In this document: positions 35,125-44,259 of the stretch, in pieces | How positions within the stretch are numbered: the first letter of the stretch is position 1 | Layout: each line of letters opens with the position of its first letter | From: Ilyomonas sp963790435 | GTDB taxonomy: Bacteria > Bacteroidota > Bacteroidia > Chitinophagales > Chitinophagaceae | Direction: 5' to 3' | Length of the DNA stretch: 64,000 nucleotides | Assembly: GCA_963790435.1 (NCBI GenBank) | Contig: CAWBOI010000001.1 | Location: forward strand, 1,426,001 to 1,490,000 | Notes under the pieces: model-generated | Databases searched by the model: none | What the model saw: the letters and a program-made list of their open reading frames with translations, nothing else | Told to the model about the DNA's origin: nothing | Position numbers and translations under genes: made by a program

Positions 35125-35367
35125 ATGAAAAATGTGGATCCGAAAAACAAAAACGTGGCTGAATACGATCATAGTTACGATGCTGACGATAAGGTAACCA
35201 ATGGCGACAATCCGGTGCGTGAAGGCACAGAGCAAAGCTCTATTTTAAGCGATCAGGCACCCACCGGCGATGCCGAATACACAACACTGAAAGAATATGA
35301 TAACCATCCGCGCGAGCAGGAAGAATTTGTTGATGATGATGCGCTGAACATAAAACCACAGGATTAA
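35125..35367 (+). CDS. Small hydrophilic hypothetical protein
   Basis: 80 residues, rich in Asp, Glu, Asn and Lys with no hydrophobic core, so probably disordered (for example KNVAEYDHSYDADDKVTNGD). No family recognised. It lies 28 bp before the YpfJ-like metalloprotease on the same strand, so the two are probably co-transcribed. ATG at 35125. Confidence 0.5.
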   Translation: MKNVDPKNKNVAEYDHSYDADDKVTNGDNPVREGTEQSSILSDQAPTGDAEYTTLKEYDNHPREQEEFVDDDALNIKPQD

Positions 35368-35395
35368 TTTTATCGTCAACAAACACAATTAAAAT

Positions 35396-36253
35396 ATGCT
35401 TTGGGAAGGCGGACGCGAAAGCGACAACATTGAAGACAGACGTAGCGGTGGCGGCGGTTTAGCCGTTGGTGGTGGTATCGGCACCATGATTATTGCCCTG
35501 ATTGTTTATTTGCTAGGAGGCAATCCCAATGCTGTTTTGAACAGTGGTGCAACTCAACAGCAGCCTACGCAGCAAACGGCTCCAGCAAATGACCAAACCA
35601 CACAATTTGTGCGCACGGTGCTGGCAGAAACAGAAGATGTGTGGGGACAGTTGTTTCACAACATGAACCGCACTTATACCGACCCAACCTTGGTTTTGTT
35701 CAATCAGGTTACACAAAGTGCCTGCGGCAATGCAAGCCAGGCAACCGGACCGTTTTATTGTCCCGGCGATTCTAAAGTATATCTTGACGTTTCTTTTTTT
35801 AATGAATTGTCTGACCGCTTCGGCGCTCCCGGTCAGTTTGCATCGGCCTATGTAATTGCACACGAAGTCGGGCATCATGTACAACATCTGTTAGGCATTA
35901 CTGATAAAGTAGATGCGCAACGCAGCCGTTTGGATGAAAAGGGAATGAATGCACTTTCAGTTCGGCTTGAATTGCAAGCTGATTTTTTTGCCGGTGTTTG
36001 GGCGCATTATGAAGCGCAGCAACATGCTGCTTCCGACCCTAATAAAACAGTAATTGAGCCAGGGGACATTGATGCTGCGTTAAACGCTGCTAATGCCATC
36101 GGAGATGATCGCTTGCAAAAAGAATCACAGGGTTATGTTGTGCCGGATGCGTTTACACACGGTACATCGGCACAGCGAATGAAATGGTTTAAAAAAGGCT
36201 ATGAAACCGGCGACATCAACCAGGGTGATACATTTAACACACCTGATTTGTAA
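35396..36253 (+). CDS. Neutral zinc metallopeptidase, YpfJ/KPN_02809 family
   Basis: 285 residues. N-terminal WEGGRESDNIEDRRSGGG is the family hallmark, followed by one membrane anchor (about 22-42) and the periplasmic zincin-like domain with HEVGHH (156-161) and the third ligand region ELQADFFAGVWAH (Glu192 onward). Cys110 and Cys122 may form a disulfide. Enzymatic substrates are unknown for the family. Ends at a strong bidirectional terminator. Confidence 0.92.
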   Translation: MLWEGGRESDNIEDRRSGGGGLAVGGGIGTMIIALIVYLLGGNPNAVLNSGATQQQPTQQTAPANDQTTQFVRTVLAETEDVWGQLFHNMNRTYTDPTLVLFNQVTQSACGNASQATGPFYCPGDSKVYLDVSFFNELSDRFGAPGQFASAYVIAHEVGHHVQHLLGITDKVDAQRSRLDEKGMNALSVRLELQADFFAGVWAHYEAQQHAASDPNKTVIEPGDIDAALNAANAIGDDRLQKESQGYVVPDAFTHGTSAQRMKWFKKGYETGDINQGDTFNTPDL

Positions 36254-36267
36254 ATAAAATATCAACG

Positions 36268-36311
36268 AAAGTAAAAGCGTCCCCACTCTACTGTGGGGAC
36301 GCTTTTACTTT
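36268..36311. terminator. Bidirectional terminator between ypfJ-like gene and malQ
   Basis: Perfect 19-bp GC-containing stem (36268-36286 with 36293-36311), 6-nt loop, A-rich 5' and T-rich 3' flanks. Sits 15 nt after the metallopeptidase stop and touches the malQ stop codon. Confidence 0.93.
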
Positions 36312-37873
36312 TATCCATTTTTTCGTTTTCTATCATACACAAAGCATAAATCCTGCAGGTTCTTTTCTATCTTTTCTGTGAGCCAATCATCCTCCATTTT
36401 CCAGCTCCAGCTTTTTTTGCCATCGGGCACACTATTCATTCGTGCATCTTCATCCAACTTTAAAATATCCTGCATGGGAAGAACCGCAAGCTTAGCAACT
36501 GAAGCATATACTAAATGGCTGAAAACCTGTACCACATTGCGTTTCGCAACATTTTGGTTTGTGTAAAGAGATAGATTGTTTGCCAGATTTTTAGATAATG
36601 ATTTGAACCAACCCAAGGTTGTGTTGTTATCATGGTTGCCGGTATAAACAACCGCATTTTTATAGTGATGATGCGGAATAGATTCGCTTTGCGGCATATC
36701 CTCACCAAAAGCAACCTGTTGAATAATCATGCCCGGAATATGGAACTGATTTCTTAGTTTGATAACAGGCTCATCAATCGTTCCTAAATCTTCAGCAACC
36801 AATGGCAATGCGCCGATTTCATTTTGCAATAAAATGAAGAAAGTTTCACCGGGGCCAGATTTCCATTCGCCTTCTTTTGCCGATTTGGCACTGACTGGAA
36901 CTTCCCAATAAGCCGAAAAGCCGCGGAAGTGATCGAGCCGTAATAAATCATACATTTTGATGTTCTTTTTCATCCGGTTGAGCCACCATTGATAGTTATC
37001 CTTTTTAATAGAATCCCAGTTGTAAACCGGCATTCCCCAGCGTTGACCATCTTCATTAAAATCGTCAGGTGGTGCACCGCTTTCAGCTATCATCTTACCA
37101 TTTTCATCCAGTTGAAAAAGATGCTGATACGCCCAAACATCAGCCGAATCAAATGCCACATAAAAGGGTAAATCTCCTAATATCTTTATACCAAGATTAT
37201 TGCAATATTCTTTTAGCTCAAACCATTGTTTGTGAAAAATAAATTGCAGCCATTTTACTTTTTCTATTTCTGCAGAATGCTTGTCGGCAAAGGCTTTCAG
37301 CGCATTTGCTTCGCGATGTTTTAGCGCATCTTCCCATTCATTCCATGCTTTGTTTCCTTCGTCTTTTTTTATTATTTGATACAAGGCATAATCATCCAAC
37401 CAATGCTGTTCTTCTTTGCAAAAAGAAAGAAATGAATCTTCAAAAGTCGCTTTGTTTTTGTTGAAATTTGTATAAGCTTCATCGAACAAATCTGCTTTAA
37501 CTTCTTCTGCTTTTTGATAGTCAACTCGTTTTGTTTTTACCTCAATTTCAGCAATTCGTTCAGTTGATAATAATCCATCTTTTACCAATATTTCCGGGCT
37601 TATCAATAATGTATTTCCACCCAACGAACCATCAGAACCATATGGCGAAAAACCTTGTGCCGAAGAAGCTGAATTGATTGGAAGAATTTGCCAAATGGTT
37701 TGCTGAGTCCGTTGCAGAAATTGTGCGAATGAACGTGCGGCTTCGCCAAAATCGCCGATACCAAAACGCGATGGCAATGAAGTAATGTGCAACAATATTC
37801 CTGAACATCTTGGATAAGCTGAGAAGGGCACAGGCATTGGCTTTACGCCAGACGATGATGGTTTGTTTTTCAT
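36311..37873 (-). CDS. malQ: 4-alpha-glucanotransferase
   Basis: Amylomaltase (GH77) that transfers alpha-1,4-glucan segments during maltodextrin and starch use. 520 residues, the normal short form: SGILLHITSLPSRFGIGDFG at 24-43, SPYGSDGSLGGNTLLIS, GDLPFYVAFDSADVWA, the nucleophile region LLRLDHFRGFSAYWEVP and VAEDLGTIDEPV with the acid/base Glu, and YTGNHDNNTTLGWF. ATG at 37871-37873. Alone on this strand; other alpha-glucan enzymes (GH15, GH13) are 15-20 kb away. Confidence 0.95.
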   Translation of the reverse strand: MKNKPSSSGVKPMPVPFSAYPRCSGILLHITSLPSRFGIGDFGEAARSFAQFLQRTQQTIWQILPINSASSAQGFSPYGSDGSLGGNTLLISPEILVKDGLLSTERIAEIEVKTKRVDYQKAEEVKADLFDEAYTNFNKNKATFEDSFLSFCKEEQHWLDDYALYQIIKKDEGNKAWNEWEDALKHREANALKAFADKHSAEIEKVKWLQFIFHKQWFELKEYCNNLGIKILGDLPFYVAFDSADVWAYQHLFQLDENGKMIAESGAPPDDFNEDGQRWGMPVYNWDSIKKDNYQWWLNRMKKNIKMYDLLRLDHFRGFSAYWEVPVSAKSAKEGEWKSGPGETFFILLQNEIGALPLVAEDLGTIDEPVIKLRNQFHIPGMIIQQVAFGEDMPQSESIPHHHYKNAVVYTGNHDNNTTLGWFKSLSKNLANNLSLYTNQNVAKRNVVQVFSHLVYASVAKLAVLPMQDILKLDEDARMNSVPDGKKSWSWKMEDDWLTEKIEKNLQDLCFVYDRKRKNG

Positions 37874-38224
37874 GAAAAGCTACAGCTTGTTTGTAAATTG
37901 ATGTATGTAAAATCAATTTACATACCATGTATAAAAATTGAGAAGAAAACAAAAGATGAAAGAAAATGAGAAGAAAAAATGAGGCAAAACCAAACGTCTG
38001 TAAAAAATAAATTTCCTGTAGAAACAGGAAATTTTTTCAACCCTAAACCCTTAAAAAACATGTCAAATGTAGTTGAATATGCAACACAAAAAAATTTTTT
38101 TTAAGGCTGTAAAATAAAAGGAATAACCTGTTGATAAAGCAGCCAAACGTTTTACTTTGTTAGGAATGAATTCAATACTGAATTTGAAAGTAGAGTAATA
38201 GATTAAAAGAAGTAAAACAAAAAC
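37874..38224. other. Divergent intergenic region malQ / FAD oxidoreductase
   Basis: About 350 bp without a gene. It has a GCAAAACCAAA motif (37984-37994), a hairpin (38009-38018 with 38025-38034, arm AAATTTCCTG) followed by a T run, and very AT-rich DNA (about 38085-38120). The hairpin lies 190 bp ahead of the FAD gene and may be an attenuator or leftover terminator. Confidence 0.5.
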
Positions 38225-39283
38225 ATGATTGATTACATTATTGTAGGTGGAGGAATTAGCGGAACATTCTTAAGCTATTACCTTTTAAAAAAGGATCAAA
38301 AAATAATGGTGATTGATGAAGCCAAAGCCAATACTTCGAGTGCGGTGGCAAGTGGTGTTATCAATCCGGTTACAGGCAGAAGGCTTGTTACAACATGGAT
38401 GATTGATGAGTTGTTGCCATTTGCTGTTAATGCTTATTCAGAAGCTTGAAAATAGGGCTAAAAACAAACCTTATACAAGCAATGCAATGTGCTTCTTTTT
38501 TTTCCTACATCGCAAATGAAAGAAACGTTTGAAAGCCGCACTAAAGAAGAGCCTGAACTTCTGAAGCTATTGAAAACAACAGAAGCACAGGACCCGTTTT
38601 TTAGATTCAATTATGGCATTGGTGAAATTAATCCTTGTTATGCGGTGGATGTGCAAACATTGTTGCATACATGGCGGGAGCAATTAAAAAAGCGGGCCTG
38701 TTTAGTTGAAGAAAAATTTGAATTTGCCAACTGCACAGTTGAAAAAGAAAATGTCATTTATAAAGATGTGGAAGCCAAAAAAATCATCTTTTGCGATGGC
38801 GTTGCGGGCGCACAAAATCCATATTTTACACTATTGCCTTTTGCCTTTAACAAAGGTGAAGCACTCATCGTAAACATACCTGATTTATCTTCTACATACG
38901 TTTACAAACAAGGCATCAGCATTGTGCCGTGGAAGGAAGAAGGTTTGTTTTGGATTGGCTCGAATTATCTGTGGAATTACAACGATGTTGAGCCAACAGA
39001 AACATTCAAAAAACAAACCGAAGAACAGTTGAAATACTGGCTGCGTCTGCCTTTCAGCGTGGTTGACCACTGGGCTGCCGAACGTCCTGCCAATGTAGAA
39101 AGACGACCGTTTGTTGGCTTGCATCCGCTTTACAATTCTGTTGGTATTTTAAATGGAATGGGAACGAAAGGTTGTTCCTTGGCTCCCTATTTCGCGCACC
39201 AGTTAGCACAACATTTAGTAAACAATTCACCCATTGAACCATTGGCTGATGTTAAGCGTTTTACGCGTGTGTTAAGTCGCTAA
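38225..39283 (+). pseudogene. FAD-dependent oxidoreductase (DAO family), interrupted by two nearby indels
   Basis: Glycine-oxidase-like flavoprotein of the DAO family. The first part has the dinucleotide motif GGGISGTFLSYYLL (7-20) and SSAVASGVINPVTGRR. Frame 1 then meets TGA, TAG and TAA within a few codons (38447-38460). In the next frame the lost piece reads LKIGLKTNLIQ, and deleting the G at about 38482 returns to frame 1 as QCNVLLFFPTSQM. So a one-base loss near 38447 and a one-base gain 33 bp later explain everything. Downstream is intact to VERRPFVGLHPLYNSVGILNGMGTKGCSLAP. The end overlaps lipB (convergent) by 23 bp. Confidence 0.88.
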
Positions 39284-39956
39284 CCAATTGCACGTTGAAC
39301 ACAGTTTCGAAAGCCGATTTTATTTTTTGTTTTACGTCATTTATATCAAGCGTTCTGTTCAGTTCTTTTTGTATTGAAGTAACTCCTTTATCAACAATCC
39401 CGCAGGGAATAATACTTGAAAAATAATCCAGATTAGTATTTACATTGAGCGCAAAACCGTGCATGGTTATCCACCGGCTGCAACGAATGCCCATCGCACA
39501 CATTTTCCGTTCTTTTCCTTTGTCATTCGCATCCAACCAAACGCCGGTTTCGCCTTTGCTTCTTTCGCCCTGTAAGCCGTACTGGGCAAGCGTTTGAATG
39601 ATCACTTCTTCCAAACTTCTTAAGTACCAGCCAAGGTCGGTTCTGAACGCTTCCAAATCCAGTATAGGATAACCAACAATTTGTCCAAAACCATGAAATG
39701 TAATGTCGCCTCCGCGGTTGGTATGAAAGTATTCAACGCCTTTGTCGTGCTGTTGTTGCTCATCTAACAACATGTGTTCGGGCTTGCCGCTCTTACCCAG
39801 CGTATAAACCGGCGGATGTTCAACAAAAATCAGTTTTTGTTTTGCCGGTTTTCCTTCTTTTTTTAAAACAATATTCTGTTGCAGCAACGCTTCCTGGTAA
39901 TCCCATGTATCCTTGTATTGTTCAATGCCACGATCTTCAAAATGGATTGTATTCAT
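39261..39956 (-). CDS. lipB: Octanoyl-[acyl-carrier-protein]:protein N-octanoyltransferase
   Basis: Transfers octanoate from ACP to lipoyl domains, the first step of lipoate synthesis. 231 residues. RGGDITFHGFGQIVGYPILD (81-100) is the LipB signature; Lys151 in RKMCAMGIRCSRW and Cys185 in IIPCGI are the catalytic pair by comparison with the family. ATG at 39954-39956. No lipA neighbour. Tail-to-tail overlap with the FAD gene. Confidence 0.95.
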   Translation of the reverse strand: MNTIHFEDRGIEQYKDTWDYQEALLQQNIVLKKEGKPAKQKLIFVEHPPVYTLGKSGKPEHMLLDEQQQHDKGVEYFHTNRGGDITFHGFGQIVGYPILDLEAFRTDLGWYLRSLEEVIIQTLAQYGLQGERSKGETGVWLDANDKGKERKMCAMGIRCSRWITMHGFALNVNTNLDYFSSIIPCGIVDKGVTSIQKELNRTLDINDVKQKIKSAFETVFNVQLVSDLTHA

Positions 39957-39974
39957 CAGGGCAAAAATAGTTCA

Positions 39975-40118
39975 ATGCGATTTGATGTAAGATGTATGAT
40001 GTGGGATGTACGATGTTCTTGCATCAGCAACCTGTCTTATAAAAAAGGTGCAAAAACAAAAGTTATCTTCACAGGCTCTCACATCCCTCATCATACATCA
40101 AATCACATCATACATACC
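39975..40118. repeat. GATGNNN heptamer inverted repeat upstream of the GH3-family gene
   Basis: Left arm (about 39979-40014) runs GATGTAA, GATGTAT, GATGTGG, GATGTAC, GATGTTC in strict 7-bp phase. The right arm (about 40078-40117) holds complementary units such as ACATCCC, TCATCAT and CATCAAA. The spacer contains GCAAAAACAAA at 40050-40060. Confidence 0.82.
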
Positions 40119-40120
40119 CT

Positions 40121-40128
40121 TACATTTG
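40121..40128 (+). promoter_or_regulatory. Putative -7 promoter box of the GH3-family gene
   Basis: TACATTTG matches TAnnTTTG, 23 bp upstream of the ATG at 40151 and directly next to the right arm of the heptamer repeat. Confidence 0.5.
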
Positions 40129-40150
40129 CCCTAACTTTTGTTCACCATAT

Positions 40151-41644
40151 ATGAGCATTAAATCTACGCTGGCAAAACCCTTTGCCAATTATATTTTTAA
40201 TAAAATCCAGAAAGGCATGGCAACGGCTGTGCAGGACCAGGAAGCGATATTGCAACAATTAATTAAGGTTGGAAAAAATACGCAGTTTGGAAAAGACCAC
40301 CAGTTTGATTCGATCAAAACGTATGACGACTTTAAGCAGCAGGTTCCGCTTTGCGATTATGAAGGGCTGAAGCCCTATATCGAAAAAATAAAGGAAGGCA
40401 AACACAATGTGTTATGGAAAGGCAAGCCTCTTTATTTCGCCAAAACCAGTGGCACAACAAGCGGTGTAAAATATATTCCCATTTCAAAAGATTCGATAGA
40501 TAATCATATTGATACCGCCCGCAATGCACTGCTTTGTTACATCGCCCAAAAAGGCAATGCCGATTTTACAAAAGGTAAAATGATTTTTTTAAGCGGTTCA
40601 CCTGTTCTTGATAGAGTAGCAGGTATTCCAACGGGAAGATTGAGTGGCATTGTAAACCATCATGTACCACGTTATTTGCGCACGAATCAATTGCCATCAT
40701 ACGAAACCAATTGCATTGAAGATTGGGAAACGAAATTAGATGCAATTGTAAAAGAAACGATTGACCAGGACATGACGTTAATCAGCGGTATTCCGCCCTG
40801 GATGCAAATGTATTTCGATAAGTTGCAAGGGGTAAGCGGCAAGCCCGTAAAAGACTTGTTTCCAAACTTTTCGGTAATGGTGTATGGCGGTGTAAACTTT
40901 GACCCTTATAAAGCCAAATTGTTCAACACAATTGGTAAAACCATTGATTCGATTGAAACGTTTCCGGCATCGGAAGGGTTCTTTGCTTTTCAGGATACGA
41001 TTGAGCATCAGGGCTTGTTGTTAAATACAAATTCAGGTATCTTTTATGAGTTTGTTCCGGCTGTTGAAATCGGCACGAAAAGCCCAACGCGCCTAAGTTT
41101 GAATGATATAAAGCCGGGTGAAAATTATGCTCTTATCATTAACAACAATGCTGGCTTGTGGGGTTATGATATTGGCGATACAATAAAGTTTGTAAGTACA
41201 AATCCCTATCGTTTGGCAGTAACAGGAAGAACCAAGCATTACATCTCAGCTTTCGGCGAGCATGTAATAGCTGAAGAAGTGGAAGCCGCTCTGATGAAAG
41301 CAGCGGGGGAAGACAATGTTCATATCGTTGAATTTACCGTGGCTCCAATGGTGCAGCAAGGCAAAGGCAAAAGTTATCACGAGTGGTTTATTGAATTTGG
41401 AGAACCACCAAAAGACATGTTCCATTTTGCCCAAAAAATTGATGACAATCTGCGCAAAAAAAATGTGTATTACGATGATTTAATCAACGGAAATATTCTT
41501 CAACAACTAAAAATAAGACCGGTGCAAAAAAATGGTTTTATCAGTTACATGAAATCCATTGGAAAATTAGGCGGACAAAACAAACTGCCGCGATTGAGTA
41601 ATGACAGAAAGATTGTTACTGAACTGGAAAGGTTTCTTTTATGA
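40151..41644 (+). CDS. GH3 auxin-responsive promoter family protein (acyl-adenylate forming)
   Basis: 497 residues, an ANL-like adenylating enzyme of the plant GH3 family that is widespread in Bacteroidota. The ATP-binding P-loop is KTSGTTSGVKYIP (about 97-109); further family blocks are YGGVNFDPYKA, ETFPASEGFFAFQD and GLWGYDIGDTIKFVS with TGRTKHYISAFGEHV. In plants these conjugate amino acids to acyl acids; the bacterial substrate is unknown. ATG at 40151. Confidence 0.9.
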   Translation: MSIKSTLAKPFANYIFNKIQKGMATAVQDQEAILQQLIKVGKNTQFGKDHQFDSIKTYDDFKQQVPLCDYEGLKPYIEKIKEGKHNVLWKGKPLYFAKTSGTTSGVKYIPISKDSIDNHIDTARNALLCYIAQKGNADFTKGKMIFLSGSPVLDRVAGIPTGRLSGIVNHHVPRYLRTNQLPSYETNCIEDWETKLDAIVKETIDQDMTLISGIPPWMQMYFDKLQGVSGKPVKDLFPNFSVMVYGGVNFDPYKAKLFNTIGKTIDSIETFPASEGFFAFQDTIEHQGLLLNTNSGIFYEFVPAVEIGTKSPTRLSLNDIKPGENYALIINNNAGLWGYDIGDTIKFVSTNPYRLAVTGRTKHYISAFGEHVIAEEVEAALMKAAGEDNVHIVEFTVAPMVQQGKGKSYHEWFIEFGEPPKDMFHFAQKIDDNLRKKNVYYDDLINGNILQQLKIRPVQKNGFISYMKSIGKLGGQNKLPRLSNDRKIVTELERFLL

Positions 41645-41651
41645 ATGTTCT

Positions 41652-41871
41652 CGTCATTCCGCAATTGCCGCCAACACGATGACTTTATTGTAACCAAACT
41701 TGCTGGCGGCTTTGTGCGGAATCTGATGATTGATTTATGGATGTGATAGAATATAAGTAAACGAGTTCATAGCATTGCAACTTGTTCAAACTAAGGAGAG
41801 CAGATTCCGCACAATGCCCTCGCTATCTCGCTGAAAGTTGAGTTCGTGCTGAGGGCATTTGCGGAATGACG
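41652..41871. repeat. Nested inverted-repeat element (ATTCCGC)
   Basis: Three paired arms: CGTCATTCCGCAA (41652-41664) with its exact complement at 41859-41871; GTGCGGAATCTG (41714-41725) with CAGATTCCGCAC (41801-41812); and AATGCCCTC (41813-41821) with GAGGGCATT (41851-41859). The 220-bp unit can fold as one large or two adjacent hairpins and lies between two genes with no coding content. Confidence 0.85.
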
Positions 41872-41970
41872 GCGACAGTTCACTCTCAAAATAAACATCT
41901 CTCAAAATGGTTTTCCCTTTATTTGTTTGTTAAAAGGCTCCACTTGCGGTTTGAGCTATACTGCAATGGT

Positions 41971-41978
41971 TATTTTTG
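41971..41978 (+). promoter_or_regulatory. Putative -7 promoter box of the PPIC isomerase gene
   Basis: TATTTTTG matches TAnnTTTG, with a TTTG at 41950-41953 as a possible -33 box (17-bp gap). This rules out the TTG at 41976 as a start and favours the ATG at 41988 or 41997. Confidence 0.6.
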
Positions 41979-41996
41979 ATAATCTCTATGTTTACT

Positions 41997-43373
41997 ATGA
42001 AGAAAGTTTTGTTTGCAGGTGCAATGTTTTGTTTTGCCACAATTTCTGTTCATGCGCAGCAGCGTGTGATTGCCGATAAAATCATTGCGCAGGTAGGTGA
42101 TAAAATTATTTTGCAAAGCGATATTACGAATGCCATTGCCGATTACAAGCGGCAAGGTCAGGATGCACAGTTACCACCCGATCCTGAATGTGCTTTTTTA
42201 GAAGGCCAGTTGATACAAAAAGCATTGGTGTTGCAGGCCGAAAAAGATTCATTGCCGGTATCGGAAGAAGATATGGATGCCTTGCTCGATAACCAGGTTC
42301 GTGGCTTCATTCAGATGTATGGCAGTAAGGAAGCGTTGGAGGAAATTGCGGGCAAAACCATTTATCAAATTAAAGAAGATAACCGTGCTCCGTTTAAGGA
42401 ACGGCAGATGGCAAACCAGATGCGCAGCAAGATTTTAGACAATGTAAAAATAACGCCAACAGAAGTAAAGGATTTCTTCACAAAAATTCCAAAGGACAGT
42501 TTGCCATTTTTTGAAAGCCGGTTGGAAGTAAGCCAGATTGTACTGATGCCAAAAGCGAATAAAGATGTAGAGGAATACGTTGGCAATCAGTTGCTTGATT
42601 TGAAGAAGCAGGTAGAAAACGGATCTAAGAAATTTGATGCGCTGGCACGTATTTATTCGCAGGACCCGGGTAGTAAAGAAAGTGGTGGACAATATAGTAT
42701 CAACCGTAACGACAAGCAATGGGACCCCTCATTTATGGCTGCGGTTTGGCGATTGAAAGAAGGTCAAATTTCGCCGATTGTAAAAAGTAAGTTTGGCTTG
42801 CACATCATTCAAATGGTGAGCCGTTCCGGCGATGATGCCATCATTCGTCATATTTTAATGATTCCTCCTGTTACGGCTACAGAACTTGACATTGCAAAAG
42901 GTAAATTGGATAGTATTCGCAACGATATTACAGCAAACAAAATGTCTTTTAGCACGGCAGTCAATAAATTTAGCGACGACGACAACAGCAGATTTACAGG
43001 TGGCGCCGTAACTGCACAGGACGGCTCTCCCGATATAACCATTGACCAGATGGATAAAGACCTTGTGCTTCAGTTAAAAAATATGAAGCCCAGCGATATT
43101 TCGCATCCGGTTGCTTTTACCAACGAGCGTGGTATGCAAGGTGTGCGCATTGTGTATTTTAAAAGTCGCACTGAGCCGCATGTTGAGAACTTGAAAGACG
43201 ATTACGACCGCATTGCCAAACAAGCTTTGGAGCAAAAGAAAATGCAGGTTTTAGAGAAATGGTTTAAAGATCATATCCCTACTTATTACATCAACATTGA
43301 TAAAAATTTTGCATCGTGCAACAGCATCAAGGATTGGTGGAACGCAGCGAATCTTGCTAATGCAAATAAATAA
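41997..43373 (+). CDS. Periplasmic peptidylprolyl isomerase, SurA-like (two PPIC domains)
   Basis: 458 residues from ATG 41997 (ATG 41988 also possible). Signal peptide MKKVLFAGAMFCFATISVHAQ, SurA-like N-terminal helical domain (about 25-150), then two parvulin/PPIC domains (about 165-270 with GSKESGGQYSINR and LKEGQISPIVKSKFGLHIIQ, and about 272-380). Outer membrane protein chaperone by family analogy. Ends in a terminator. Stands alone. Confidence 0.9.
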   Translation: MKKVLFAGAMFCFATISVHAQQRVIADKIIAQVGDKIILQSDITNAIADYKRQGQDAQLPPDPECAFLEGQLIQKALVLQAEKDSLPVSEEDMDALLDNQVRGFIQMYGSKEALEEIAGKTIYQIKEDNRAPFKERQMANQMRSKILDNVKITPTEVKDFFTKIPKDSLPFFESRLEVSQIVLMPKANKDVEEYVGNQLLDLKKQVENGSKKFDALARIYSQDPGSKESGGQYSINRNDKQWDPSFMAAVWRLKEGQISPIVKSKFGLHIIQMVSRSGDDAIIRHILMIPPVTATELDIAKGKLDSIRNDITANKMSFSTAVNKFSDDDNSRFTGGAVTAQDGSPDITIDQMDKDLVLQLKNMKPSDISHPVAFTNERGMQGVRIVYFKSRTEPHVENLKDDYDRIAKQALEQKKMQVLEKWFKDHIPTYYINIDKNFASCNSIKDWWNAANLANANK

Positions 43374-43390
43374 GAATTTTATATTTTTGA

Positions 43391-43437
43391 GCAAAAACAA
43401 AAGGTGAGAAATGATTCGTTCTCACCTTTTGTTTTGC
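43391..43437 (+). terminator. Terminator of the PPIC gene carrying the GCAAAAACAAA motif
   Basis: GCAAAAACAAAAGGTGAGA (43391-43409) pairs with TCTCACCTTTTGTTTTGC (43420-43437) with one bulged A and a 10-nt loop, 17 nt after the stop. Confidence 0.82.
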
Positions 43438-43532
43438 AGGAATTTTCATTCTTTCACTTGATCAGTCTTCTATCACCATTGGCTGTAAACCTTTACTGTT
43501 GCGGCTTCCAGCGATTATCAATTCAAAAGCTT

Positions 43533-44174
43533 TTATTTTCCATCTCTTATTAAGATAGTGATTCTATGTGGCGCAGCTGCATCGCCGCCAAAATAAGGAT
43601 ATAGCTTGTAACCAACTGCTTGTTTGGTTGTACTTGCCCGGGGAACGGAAGTAGTAATTCCATTCAAAACAAAATTGTAATGATCGCCTTTCACAACAAT
43701 CGCACATTTGTTTTCAACACTTAAATCAACCTTGCCCAATTGCACAATGCTCACTACACCTTTGTTATAAGTGTAAGCAGCCAATTGCAATTCGTTGTTA
43801 AACCAGCGCCATGCAAACCTTGCGCTATACTGCTGATGAAAACTATTGTTGTCTGCAAAACCATAGAGCTTGTTGTTGTCGTACATCGTAGTAGGATCGG
43901 TAAAATGATAAATGGCAGAACTATCAAACACAACCGTAAAATACAAAGCTGTGTCAGTAAATGGCGGATAAAAATTACCATCGCAATAATGAGCCCCTTG
44001 TTCGATTGTATAGCTCGTAAAAGGTTTTGTTTTGGATGAATTGCCCACTCCATTTACAGTGGTTACATCAGATAGAATATTGCTAAAATTAAAATCAGAA
44101 GTTTTTGTACAACCAGACAAAAACAGTACAGCAGAAAGAAAATAAACAAAAACAAATGTGCCTCTCTTTTTCAT
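43533..44174 (-). CDS. Putative lipoprotein of unknown function
   Basis: 213 residues from ATG 44172-44174 (a GTG six bases upstream is possible). Lipoprotein signal MKKRGTFVFVYFLSAVLFLSGC with lipobox LSGC, then a beta-rich soluble domain containing Trp/Tyr/Phe-rich strands (FAWRWFNNELQLAAYTYN). No family recognised. Probably anchored to the outer membrane or surface; function not assignable. Confidence 0.65.
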   Translation of the reverse strand: MKKRGTFVFVYFLSAVLFLSGCTKTSDFNFSNILSDVTTVNGVGNSSKTKPFTSYTIEQGAHYCDGNFYPPFTDTALYFTVVFDSSAIYHFTDPTTMYDNNKLYGFADNNSFHQQYSARFAWRWFNNELQLAAYTYNKGVVSIVQLGKVDLSVENKCAIVVKGDHYNFVLNGITTSVPRASTTKQAVGYKLYPYFGGDAAAPHRITILIRDGK

Positions 44175-44259
44175 ATTCACAGTAGTTTTTAATACACACT
44201 ATAAACAGAATTGGAGAAATGAATCTTATTAAGAACTTTTTATTTAATGAGCTTTTAAT

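Noticed and set aside
38489..39283. An independent oxidoreductase gene starting at GTG 38489
   Set aside because: It lacks the FAD-binding N-terminus, which lies in the preceding ORF in the same frame; one broken gene explains both.
41976..41996. TTG start for the PPIC isomerase
   Set aside because: It lies inside the TATTTTTG promoter box; ATG 41997 yields a normal signal peptide.
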